From contig NZ_CP135971.1 of assembly GCF_032463525.1 (NCBI RefSeq), positions 2,542,001 through 2,606,000 of the forward strand: a DNA stretch of 64,000 nucleotides, given 5' to 3'. Under the pieces are notes generated by a model that was not told the DNA's origin, ran no database searches, and worked only from the letters and a program-made list of their open reading frames with translations. Of this stretch, positions 34,644 through 43,084 are shown piece by piece. The position numbers and the translations under genes were made by a program. The stretch comes from Pseudomonas sp. DTU_2021_1001937_2_SI_NGA_ILE_001 (GTDB lineage: Bacteria; Pseudomonadota; Gammaproteobacteria; Pseudomonadales; Pseudomonadaceae). Numbering within the stretch: the stretch's first letter is position 1; the number at the start of each line of letters is the position of its first letter.

Positions 34644-36695
34644 TTGAAGCTGGAACTCAGAAACAGTCTGTCGGTGAAACTGCTGCGCGTCGTCCTGCTC
34701 TGCGCGCTGGTCGTCGGCGTGGCATTGAGTTGCGCGCAGATCATCTTCGATGCCTACAAGACCCGCCAGGCCGTGGCCGCCGATGCCGGTCGTATTCTCG
34801 ACATGTTCCGCGACCCGTCCACCCAGGCGGTGTACAGCCTTGACCGGGAAATGGGCATGCAGGTCATCGAGGGGCTGTTCCAGGACGCCTCGGTACGCCA
34901 GGCTTCCATTGGCCATCCCAACGAGACCGTGCTGGCGGAAAAGGAACGTCCACTGGAAACCTCCGGCAGTCGCTGGCTGACTGACCTGATTCTGGGCCAG
35001 GAACGCAGCTTCACCACACAGCTGACCGGCCGCCCTCCCTACAACGAATATTACGGCGACCTGCGCATCACTCTGGACACCGCGCATTATGGCGAAAGCT
35101 TCCTGATGAGTGCGCTGATCATTTTCATTTCCGGCACCCTCCGCGCCCTGGCCATGGGCCTGGTGCTGTACCTGGTGTATCACTGGATGCTCACCAAGCC
35201 GCTGTCGAAGATCATAGAGTCGCTGACCGAGATCAACCCCGACCGCCCCAGCGAACATCAGTTGCCGCGCCTGAAGGGTCATGAGAAGAACGAGCTGGGT
35301 CTGTGGATCGATACCGCCAACCAGTTACTGGCGTCCATCGAGCGCAACACCCACCTGCGCCACGAAGCCGAAAGCAGCCTGCAGCGCATGGCCCAGTACG
35401 ACTTCCTCACAGGCCTGCCCAACCGCCAGCAATTGCAGGAACAGCTGGACAAGATTCTCGACGAGGCCGGACGCCTGCAGCGGCGAGTCGCCGTACTGTG
35501 CGTGGGCCTGGATGACTTCAAGGGCATCAACGAGCAGTTCAGCTACCAGGCGGGTGACCAACTGCTGCTGGCCCTGGCCGACCGCTTGCGGGTCCACAGT
35601 GGCCGGCTCGGTGCCCTGGCGCGCCTGGGCGGCGATCAGTTCGCACTGGTGCAGGCCGACATCGAGCAGCCCTACGAAACCGCCGAACTGGCGCAGAACA
35701 TCCTCGACGACCTGGAAGCCCCCTTCGCCCTGGAGCAGCATGAGATTCGTCTGCGCGCCACCATCGGCATCACCCTGTTCCCCGAAGATGGCGACAGCAC
35801 CGAGAAGCTGCTGCAAAAGGCCGAACAGACCATGACGCTGGCCAAGAGCCGCTCGCGCAACCGTTACCAGTTCTATATCGCCAGCGTCGACAGCGAGATG
35901 CGCCGGCGCCGTGAACTGGAGAAGGAACTGCGCGAGGCGCTGCCACGTAACCAACTGTTCCTGGTCTACCAGCCACAGGTCAGCTACCGCGACCATGCCG
36001 TAATGGGCGTAGAGGCGCTGATCCGCTGGAAACATCCTGAGCACGGCCTGGTGCCGCCCGACGTGTTCATTCCTCTTGCCGAACAGAATGGCACCATCAT
36101 CGCCATCGGCGAATGGGTGCTCGACCAGGCCTGCCGACAGTTGCGCGAGTGGCACGACCAAGGCTTCAGCGAACTGCGCATGGCCGTGAACCTGTCGACC
36201 GTACAGCTGCACCACACCGAGCTGCCGAGGGTGGTCAACAACCTGCTGCAGATCTACCGTCTGCCGCCGCGCAGCCTGGAACTGGAGGTCACCGAGACCG
36301 GCCTGATGGAAGACATCAGCACCGCAGCCCAGCACCTGCTGAGCCTGCGTCGCTCGGGGGCGTTGATCGCCATCGACGACTTCGGCACCGGCTATTCGTC
36401 ATTGAGCTACCTCAAGAGCCTGCCGCTGGACAAGATCAAGATCGACAAGAGCTTCGTCCAGGACCTTATCGTCGATGACGACGACGCGACCATCGTGCGG
36501 GCCATCATCCAGCTCGGCAAGAGCCTGGGCATGCAGGTGATCGCCGAAGGCGTGGAAACCGCCGAACAGGAAGCCTATGTGATTTCCGAAGGCTGTCACG
36601 AAGGCCAGGGCTATTTCTACAGCAAGCCGCTGCCGGGCCGGGAATTGCTGGCCTACCTGAAGCAGGCCAAGCGTCGCAGCGCGGCCACGCTATAA
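34644..36695 (+). CDS. bifA: BifA, c-di-GMP phosphodiesterase with degenerate GGDEF
   Basis: Membrane c-di-GMP phosphodiesterase that promotes swarming and biofilm dispersal. The 683-residue protein has two helices (about 12-34 and 155-180) flanking a periplasmic sensor, then a linker, a GGDEF domain with the altered motif GGDQF (about 329), and an EAL domain with intact EALIRW (about 457) and DDFGTGYSS (about 578). GGDQF and the position next to sodB identify it as BifA. The start is a TTG at 34644 with AAGGA upstream; a three-codon ORF (ATG ACC TCT TGA) overlaps it. Confidence 0.9.
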   Translation: MKLELRNSLSVKLLRVVLLCALVVGVALSCAQIIFDAYKTRQAVAADAGRILDMFRDPSTQAVYSLDREMGMQVIEGLFQDASVRQASIGHPNETVLAEKERPLETSGSRWLTDLILGQERSFTTQLTGRPPYNEYYGDLRITLDTAHYGESFLMSALIIFISGTLRALAMGLVLYLVYHWMLTKPLSKIIESLTEINPDRPSEHQLPRLKGHEKNELGLWIDTANQLLASIERNTHLRHEAESSLQRMAQYDFLTGLPNRQQLQEQLDKILDEAGRLQRRVAVLCVGLDDFKGINEQFSYQAGDQLLLALADRLRVHSGRLGALARLGGDQFALVQADIEQPYETAELAQNILDDLEAPFALEQHEIRLRATIGITLFPEDGDSTEKLLQKAEQTMTLAKSRSRNRYQFYIASVDSEMRRRRELEKELREALPRNQLFLVYQPQVSYRDHAVMGVEALIRWKHPEHGLVPPDVFIPLAEQNGTIIAIGEWVLDQACRQLREWHDQGFSELRMAVNLSTVQLHHTELPRVVNNLLQIYRLPPRSLELEVTETGLMEDISTAAQHLLSLRRSGALIAIDDFGTGYSSLSYLKSLPLDKIKIDKSFVQDLIVDDDDATIVRAIIQLGKSLGMQVIAEGVETAEQEAYVISEGCHEGQGYFYSKPLPGRELLAYLKQAKRRSAATL

Positions 36696-36789
36696 CCTCG
36701 TCGGCACTCACCGCCCGGCTTCCAAGGGCTGCTGCCGGGGTCCCTTCGAAAACTCCAGTTACATCCGACGATGATCGGCTCCTGCGTTT

Positions 36790-36831
36790 AAAGGCGTTAT
36801 GCCTTTACATCGAATGCAAATCTTTCGCATC
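36790..36831 (+). promoter_or_regulatory. Two inverted repeats upstream of the imelysin gene, one Fur-box-like
   Basis: TAAAGGC-N5-GCCTTTA lies at 36790-36808. ATGCAAATCTTTCGCAT (36815-36831) has 6 of 8 symmetric pairs and partly fits the 7-1-7 Fur pattern. Iron control of imelysin genes is known in related systems; here it is inferred. Confidence 0.4.
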
Positions 36832-36891
36832 ATGTCGCAGTTTTTTCGGGCGCCTGGCGCCATCACCCCTTCCTAGACGCAGGATTTCGTC

Positions 36892-38255
36892 ATGATTCGT
36901 ATGCCTCTGGCATCCGCCAGTCTGCTGGCCATCGCTATCTCCCTCGCCGGTTGCGGCGAAGGCAAGGACAAGGCTGCCGCTCCAGCGCCCGCCTCCACCC
37001 CGGCCCCTGCCGCCGCCCCAGCGGCGCCAGCCCCGCCGCAGGCGCCACCACCAGCACCGGTCAACTGGATGAAGCCGCCGCCAAGGCCGTGGTCGCCAAC
37101 TACAGCAGCATGGTCTATGCCGTATTCAGCGATGCCCACGATGCCGCCAAGAAGCTGCAGACTGCGGTAGACGAGTTCCTCGCCACCCCGAACGACAAGA
37201 CCCTCAAGGCTGCCCGCGATGCCTGGCTGGCCGCGCGCATTCCTTACATGCAGAGCGAAGTGTTCCGCTTCGGCAATACCATCATCGACGACTGGGAAGG
37301 TCAGGTTAATGCCTGGCCCCTGGACGAAGGCCTGATCGACTATGTCGCCAAGGACTACCAGCACGCTCTGGGCAACCCGGGCGCCACCGCCAACATCATT
37401 GCCAACACCGAGATCCAGGTGGGCGAAGACAAGGTCGACGTCAAGGAAATCACGCCTGAGAAACTGGCCAGCCTCAACGAGCTGGGCGGTTCGGAAGCCA
37501 ACGTCGCGACCGGCTATCACGCCATCGAGTTCCTGCTGTGGGGCCAGGACCTGCACGGCAACGGGCCGGGTGCCGGCGAGCGCCCGGCCAGCGATTACCT
37601 AGAAGGCGCCGGCGCCACCGGAGGCCACAACGACCGTCGCCGCGCCTACCTGAAAGCTGTCACCGAGCTGCTGGTCAGTGACCTGGAAGAAATGGTCGAC
37701 AACTGGAAACCGGGTGTGGCCGACAACTACCGCGCTAGCCTGGAGGCCGAGTCGGGCGAAAGCGGCCTGCGCAAGATGCTCTTCGGCATGGGCAGCCTGT
37801 CGCTCGGCGAACTGGCCGGCGAGCGCATGAAAGTCGCCCTGGAAGCCAACTCCAGCGAAGACGAGCACGACTGCTTCAGCGACAACACGCACAACTCGCA
37901 CTACTACAACGGCCTGGGCATCCGTAACGTCTACCTGGGTGAATACACCCGCACCGACGGCACCAAGATCAGCGGCCCGAGCCTGTCGTCGCTGGTGGCC
38001 AAGGCCGATGCGGCCGCCGACGCCACCCTGCGCGCCGACCTGGACAGCACCCAGGCCAAGCTGCAGGTACTGGTCGACCGCGCCAACAAAGGCGAGCACT
38101 TCGACCAACTGATCGCTGCGGGCAACACCGAAGGCAACCAAGTGGTGCGCGACGCCATCGGTGCCCTGGTCAAGCAGACCGGTGCCATCGAGCAGGCCGC
38201 TGGCAAGCTGGGCATCACCGACCTGAACCCTGACAACGCCGATCACGATTTCTGA
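36892..38255 (+). CDS. icmP: Imelysin-family lipoprotein (IcmP type) with apparent frameshift
   Basis: Periplasmic imelysin (M75) protein. The signal peptide and lipobox (ISLAGC) are read from ATG 36892; the body is read from a different frame. The switch falls in the Pro/Ala linker near 37030-37040 and fits loss of one base, for example a G in a CCGG run; joined, the linker would read APAPAAGATTSTG. The body, from about 37060 to the stop at 38255, has the GxHxxE motif GYHAIEFLLWG and is full length. It may be a sequencing error or a real inactivation; there is no obvious slippery heptamer. It heads a four-gene cluster. Confidence 0.75.
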
Positions 38256-38280
38256 TCCGGCCCAGGCAGGTGTGCCATCC

Positions 38281-38312
38281 AATGCCGGTCAGTGCGCTGA
38301 CCGGCATTTTTC
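38281..38312 (+). terminator. Rho-independent terminator of the first imelysin gene
   Basis: Twelve-bp stem AATGCCGGTCAG / CTGACCGGCATT with a TGCG loop and T-run. It suggests that the downstream genes have their own promoter. Confidence 0.9.
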
Positions 38313-38373
38313 TGCGCCGGGATCGTTCATCCGGGGGAGGCAAGGATTGTGCAAGTCCAACCTTGAGCAATTC

Positions 38374-38410
38374 GTAACAACAGGTTACACAGTCTCTGCT
38401 GAACGATAAT
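38374..38410 (+). promoter_or_regulatory. Candidate promoter and operator of the di-haem oxidoreductase gene
   Basis: GTAAC-N5-GTTAC is a perfect inverted repeat at 38374-38388, followed by GATAAT (38405-38410) as a possible -10. The -35 is poorly placed. Confidence 0.35.
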
Positions 38411-38478
38411 CCCTCTTATTCCAGATCCGCAGGGCTGTTAAGCTGCTCGCCCTGAATTTCAGCTGTTGCAGACCCCGT

Positions 38479-39906
38479 ATGACCCCGCCGCTGCGTATCC
38501 CCTTCAGTCTTCTGCTCGCCTTGCTCCTGAGCGGATGCGATGACGCCCCGCGCTTTACCAAAGCCGAACCCGGCGAAGCGCTCTCGGGCGGCAGTGCTAC
38601 GGTGCAGCGACGCGACCAGAACGCCTTCGCCCTGCCCTCGGCGAATCTGCCGCCAGTGCGCCGCGTGGACTTCAGCGTAGGCAACAGTTTCTTCCGCAAC
38701 CCGTGGGTCATCGCCCCGTCCACCACCACCGCGCGCGATGGCCTGGGCCCGTTGTTCAACACCAACGCCTGCCAGAACTGTCATATCCGTGATGGTCGCG
38801 GGCATCCGCCCGAGCCTGGTGACAACAATGCCGTATCGATGCTGGTACGTTTGTCGATTCCCGGTGGCGAGGCTTCGGCGCAGGCTCTGCAGCGCATCGG
38901 CGTAGTGCCCGAGCCGGTGTACGGCACGCAACTGCAGGACATGGCGATTCCGGGCGTCGTTCCGGAAGGCAAGGTGCGGGTCGAGTACGACCCGCTGGTG
39001 ATGCGTTTTCGCGACGGCACCGAGGTGGAGCTGCGCCAGCCGACGCTGCGCATCACCCACCTGGGCTACGGTCCGCTGCATCCGGAAACCCGGGTCTCGG
39101 CGCGCATCGCCCCGCCGATGATCGGCCTCGGGCTGCTGGAGGCCATTCCCGAGACGGCGATCCTGGCCAACGCCGACCCGGACGACAAGAACGACGACGG
39201 CATTTCCGGACGCCCCAACTGGGTCTGGGATGAGGCCCGCCAGCAGGTCGCCCTTGGGCGTTTCGGCTGGAAAGCCGGCCAGCCCAGCCTCAATCAGCAG
39301 AACGCCCACGCCTTCGCCGGCGACATGGGGCTGACCACCCACCTGCTGCCCCACGACGACTGCACATCGGCGCAGACGGCCTGCCAGCAGGCGCCCAATG
39401 GCAATGGCCCGGACGGCGAACCGGAGGTCAGCGACAACATCCTGCGCCTGGTCGAGTTCTATACCCGCAACCTCGGCGTGCCGGCGCGCCGTGCGGTCGA
39501 CGACCCGCAGGTACTGGCCGGCAAGAGCCTGTTCTTCAAGGCCGGTTGCAACCAGTGCCACACGCCGCAGTTCACCACCCGCAGCGACGCCGCCGAACCG
39601 GAACTGGCCAATCAGGTCATTCGTCCCTACACCGACCTGCTGCTGCACGACATGGGTGAAGGCCTGGCCGACAACCGCAGCGAGTTCCAGGCCAATGGCC
39701 GGGAATGGCGCACGCCGCCCCTGTGGGGGCTGGGCCTGACCCAGGCGGTCAGCGGACATACCCAGTTGCTGCATGATGGCCGGGCGCGCAACGTACTGGA
39801 GGCAATCCTCTGGCACGGCGGCGAAGCGCAGGCCGCGCAACGGCAGGTGCTGGCGTTCGATGCCGAACAGCGCGCAGCCTTGCTGAGCTTCCTCAATTCA
39901 TTATGA
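38479..39906 (+). CDS. Di-haem oxidoreductase (DUF1111) lipoprotein
   Basis: A 475-residue exported c-type cytochrome of the DHOR/DUF1111 family, often labelled thiol oxidoreductase. The lipobox is LLLSGC. There are two CxxCH haem motifs, CQNCH (about 97) and CNQCH (about 356), and a conserved EF-hand-like DPDDKNDDGISGR. It should sit in the periplasm, anchored to a membrane. It lies between two imelysin genes, which suggests redox handling of iron or another metal before or after imelysin binding. The reaction is not known. Confidence 0.88.
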   Translation: MTPPLRIPFSLLLALLLSGCDDAPRFTKAEPGEALSGGSATVQRRDQNAFALPSANLPPVRRVDFSVGNSFFRNPWVIAPSTTTARDGLGPLFNTNACQNCHIRDGRGHPPEPGDNNAVSMLVRLSIPGGEASAQALQRIGVVPEPVYGTQLQDMAIPGVVPEGKVRVEYDPLVMRFRDGTEVELRQPTLRITHLGYGPLHPETRVSARIAPPMIGLGLLEAIPETAILANADPDDKNDDGISGRPNWVWDEARQQVALGRFGWKAGQPSLNQQNAHAFAGDMGLTTHLLPHDDCTSAQTACQQAPNGNGPDGEPEVSDNILRLVEFYTRNLGVPARRAVDDPQVLAGKSLFFKAGCNQCHTPQFTTRSDAAEPELANQVIRPYTDLLLHDMGEGLADNRSEFQANGREWRTPPLWGLGLTQAVSGHTQLLHDGRARNVLEAILWHGGEAQAAQRQVLAFDAEQRAALLSFLNSL

Positions 39907-39934
39907 TTGCCTGCCCTTAACCAAGGAGCCCGAG

Positions 39935-40999
39935 ATGTTCCGTCCCAAGCTGTTGTTCACCAGCCTCGCCGCCCTGGCGCTGGGCGCCTGTACCCCCGCC
40001 GATCCGCAGGCCGTGACCTCGGCGGCGATCGCCAAACAGGTGATCCTGCCTACCTACAGCCGCTGGGTAGAGGCGGACCGGCAACTGGCGGCCAGCGCCT
40101 TGGCATTCTGCGAAGGCAAGACCGACCTGCAGACCGCTCGCGCGGACTTCCTCAAGGCACAGAAGACCTGGGCCGAGCTGCAGCCTCTGCTGATCGGGCC
40201 ACTGGCCGAGAGCAACCGTGCCTGGCAGGTCCAGTTCTGGCCGGACAAGAAAAACCTGGTGGGCCGTCAGGTCGAGCAACTGGTGGCGGCGCAGCCTTCG
40301 ATCAGCGTCGAGGAACTGACCAAGGCCAGCGTCGTGGTCCAGGGTCTGTCGGCCTACGAATACATCCTCTTCGACGCCGACATCGACATGGCCAATGCCC
40401 AGCAGAAGGCCCGCTATTGCCCGCTGCTGACCGCTATCGGTGCACGCCAGAAGCTGCTCGCCGAAGAAATCCTCAACAGCTGGAACAGCAACGACGGCAT
40501 GCTGGCGCAGTTGAGCAAGTTCCCCAACAATCGGTATGCCGACTCCCACGAGGCGATCGCCGAGCTGCTTCGCGTACAGGTCACCGCCTTGGATACGCTC
40601 AAGAAGAAACTGGGTACGCCGCTGGGCCGCCAGTCCAAGGGCGTACCACAGCCATTCCAGGCTGACTCCTGGCGCAGCCAGGCATCGCTCAGCAGCCTGC
40701 AGGCCAGCCTGGCGAGTGCCGAGACCGTATGGGCAGGTGTCGACAACAAGGGCCTGCGCAGCCTCCTGCCCGCCGAGCAGAAGCCCCTGGCCGACAAGAT
40801 CGACGCGGCCTATGCCAACAGTCGCAAGCTGTTGGCCGAACTCAAGCCGCCGCTGGCCGACCTGCTGGCCAGCGAAGCCGGGCGCCAGCAGCTCAATGCG
40901 TTCTATGACAGCCTGAATGCCGTCCACCGCCTGCATGAGGGCGAGCTGGCCAAGGCACTGGGCATTCAGTTGGGCTTCAATGCCAACGACGGCGACTGA
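39935..40999 (+). CDS. Second imelysin-family lipoprotein
   Basis: A 354-residue imelysin-family protein with lipobox ALGAC. The body is all-helical (AIAKQVILPTYSRWVEADRQL at the start). The family GxHxxE motif is replaced by GLSAYEYILFD, so the His is missing, unlike the first imelysin. It follows the DUF1111 gene after 28 bases. It is probably the partner of the first imelysin with a different ligand mode. Confidence 0.86.
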   Translation: MFRPKLLFTSLAALALGACTPADPQAVTSAAIAKQVILPTYSRWVEADRQLAASALAFCEGKTDLQTARADFLKAQKTWAELQPLLIGPLAESNRAWQVQFWPDKKNLVGRQVEQLVAAQPSISVEELTKASVVVQGLSAYEYILFDADIDMANAQQKARYCPLLTAIGARQKLLAEEILNSWNSNDGMLAQLSKFPNNRYADSHEAIAELLRVQVTALDTLKKKLGTPLGRQSKGVPQPFQADSWRSQASLSSLQASLASAETVWAGVDNKGLRSLLPAEQKPLADKIDAAYANSRKLLAELKPPLADLLASEAGRQQLNAFYDSLNAVHRLHEGELAKALGIQLGFNANDGD

Positions 41000-41014
41000 T
41001 CGGAGGAAGAGCAG

Positions 41015-42115
41015 ATGATGCTGCGACGTCAGGCCCTGGCTCTGGGCAGCCTGCTGCTGAGTGCGGTCACGCTGGGCGGCTGGAGTCTGTTCCGCCACAA
41101 GGACAGCGGCCCACTGCTGCTATCGGCGCGTGACGATGCCGATGGCAAGCACTACGCCGTGGGCTATCGACTGGACGGCAAGCAGGTGTTCTCCACCGAG
41201 GTCGCCCAACGTTGCCATGACATCATCAACCATCCCGAACTGCCGCTGGCGGTATTCATCGCGCGGCGTCCGGGGACGCAGAGCTACCTCATCGACCTGC
41301 GTAGCGGCCAGTTGCTGCAGACCATCGAGTCGCAACCCGACCGGCACTTCTATGGGCATGCGGTGATTCACAAGGATGGGGAATGGCTATACGCCACGGA
41401 GAATGACACCCGCGACCCAGGGCGCGGTGTACTGGGGGTGTATCGCTTCGTCGATCAGCGTCTGGAGCATGCAGGTGAAATTCCGACCCATGGTATCGGG
41501 CCGCATCAGGTGTCGTGGATGCCGGACGGCGAAACCCTGATCGTCGCCAATGGCGGGATTCGCACCGAGGCCGAAAGCCGGGTGGAAATGAACCTCGATG
41601 CCATGGAGCCAAGCCTGGTGCTGATGAAGCGCGACGGTACGCTGTTGAGCAAGGAACTCCTGAGCCAACAGATGAACAGCGTGCGTCACCTGGCGGTGGC
41701 CAGCGACGGCACCATCGTCGCGGGACAGCAGTTCATGGGCGACTCGACGACCCTGGCCGAGCTGCTGGCGATCAAGCGCCCGGGCCAGCCATTCCAGGCG
41801 TTTGCGGTGGCCGAAGAGCAGCTGCGCAGCATGAACCACTATACGGCAAGCGTCGCCATTCATGACGAGCTGCGCCTGGTGGCCTTGACCGCCCCCAGGG
41901 CCAACCGGTTCTTCATCTGGGATCTGGACAGCGCAGCCTTGAAACTGGACGCCTCCATGCCGGATTGCGCCGGCGTCGGTGCGGTGGCCGACGGGTTTGT
42001 GGTGACTTCTGGCCAGGGTCGCTGCCGCTTCTACGATTGCCGCCAGGCAAGCCTGCAGCCCAAACCACTGGAGCTGCCCAGCGCATTCTGGGACAACCAC
42101 CTGCACTTGGCCTGA
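41015..42115 (+). CDS. DUF1513 beta-propeller protein
   Basis: A 366-residue secreted protein. The N terminus MMLRRQALALGSLLLSAVTLGG resembles a Tat or Sec signal (twin Arg). The mature part has propeller blades ending in typical repeats (VGYRLDGKQVFSTE, VYRFVDQRLEHAGEIPTHGIGPHQVSWMPDG with conserved HQ). DUF1513 genes recur at the end of imelysin/di-haem clusters. Function unknown; a scaffold or metal-binding role is inferred. It starts 15 bases after the second imelysin gene. Confidence 0.86.
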   Translation: MMLRRQALALGSLLLSAVTLGGWSLFRHKDSGPLLLSARDDADGKHYAVGYRLDGKQVFSTEVAQRCHDIINHPELPLAVFIARRPGTQSYLIDLRSGQLLQTIESQPDRHFYGHAVIHKDGEWLYATENDTRDPGRGVLGVYRFVDQRLEHAGEIPTHGIGPHQVSWMPDGETLIVANGGIRTEAESRVEMNLDAMEPSLVLMKRDGTLLSKELLSQQMNSVRHLAVASDGTIVAGQQFMGDSTTLAELLAIKRPGQPFQAFAVAEEQLRSMNHYTASVAIHDELRLVALTAPRANRFFIWDLDSAALKLDASMPDCAGVGAVADGFVVTSGQGRCRFYDCRQASLQPKPLELPSAFWDNHLHLA

Positions 42116-42130
42116 AGCCGCTGTACGGGC

Positions 42131-42829
42131 TCAGGGGAGCTGCACCAGCTCTTCTGCCCTGATTCGCTCGATCACGCTGCGGGCCCGCGCCTGGCAAGCC
42201 TGCGGCGGGGCTTCATGCAGGTGCCTGTCCAGCTCGGGATCGCGCACGCAGCGAGCCTCTTCGGTGGCCAGGCGACTGGCCATTTCTTCCTGATGCTGGC
42301 GGATGGTGTCCAGGGTGTCGGCAATCACTTGCAATTGGGCGACCGGCTCGCGGCGTGATGAGGCGGGGCCTGTCGCCCCCTGTCGAAGGATATCGGCCCC
42401 CCGCATGAGCTCGGCCTGTTTCTTGAGGGCGCGTAAACGGCTTTCATTGACCTCCAGTGCATGGCGCAGATGTTCCACGCTTCTGGAGTACTCACGGGCG
42501 ACGCGGGTTTCTTCCATTAACAGGACTTCCTGCTCCGCGATTTCCCCGGCGACCTGCAGTGCTCGTTCATCTTCAGCGCGTTCGAGCGAATGGCGAAGTT
42601 CATCGGTGAGCGTCCTCAGTCGCCTCTGGGTCTGATGCACTTCCCTGCCGGCCAGGATATTCTTCGCCATCAGGTTGGCCAGGCTGGATCGCCCTGTCTC
42701 GACCAGCGCCTCGACCTCAAGCAGCTCGTGGTCCAGCACCCGCCAGGCCTGGTAGACCACGGTATCTTCGGCGGCATCCTGCAGGCCGCCACGCAAGGCA
42801 ATCAGCAGTTTCGTCCATGTGGGACCCAT
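42131..42829 (-). CDS. PspA/IM30-like protein
   Basis: A 232-residue coiled-coil protein that resembles PspA, the membrane-stress effector that binds damaged inner membranes. The first ~25 residues form an amphipathic helix (MGPTWTKLLIALRGGLQDAAED), followed by long helices with Glu/Arg/Leu heptads. The ATG at 42829 matches the usual PspA opening (MG...). In enterobacteria psp genes depend on PspF and sigma-54, but no -24/-12 element is clear here. It is divergent from mexV across a palindrome-containing region. Confidence 0.72.
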   Translation of the reverse strand: MGPTWTKLLIALRGGLQDAAEDTVVYQAWRVLDHELLEVEALVETGRSSLANLMAKNILAGREVHQTQRRLRTLTDELRHSLERAEDERALQVAGEIAEQEVLLMEETRVAREYSRSVEHLRHALEVNESRLRALKKQAELMRGADILRQGATGPASSRREPVAQLQVIADTLDTIRQHQEEMASRLATEEARCVRDPELDRHLHEAPPQACQARARSVIERIRAEELVQLP

Positions 42830-42870
42830 CGCAATTCTTCCTTCTTTTATGGCGATATTCTGAAAGCGTT

Positions 42871-42946
42871 CGTATTGAAATACGGGGCAAGGAAAAAGAT
42901 GGCATATGTAACTAACTGAATCTGCAAGAAACAGCATTTACATATG
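42871..42946. promoter_or_regulatory. Inverted repeats between the pspA-like gene and mexV
   Basis: CGTAT-TGAA-ATACG is a perfect dyad at 42871-42884. CATATGTAA at 42903-42911 has its exact inverse TTACATATG at 42938-42946 (spacer 26). They may be operators in this divergent region; no known motif is recognised. Confidence 0.45.
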
Positions 42947-43084
42947 TAGGAGTATTCCTCAGATTTTGAAGTTATCCATTCGCCCATCCCTTCGAAGATC
43001 ACACTTGTAATAACGCCGCAAGAGGCCGAATATCGGCAGATACCTGCAGGAGTTCATGCCAGGTTCTTTCCAGGGAAGTGACGC

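Noticed and set aside
36951..37070. Alternative in-frame start for the imelysin body
   Set aside because: It would give an Arg-rich N terminus with no signal peptide, while a perfect lipoprotein signal exists in the other frame; frameshift is the simpler reading.
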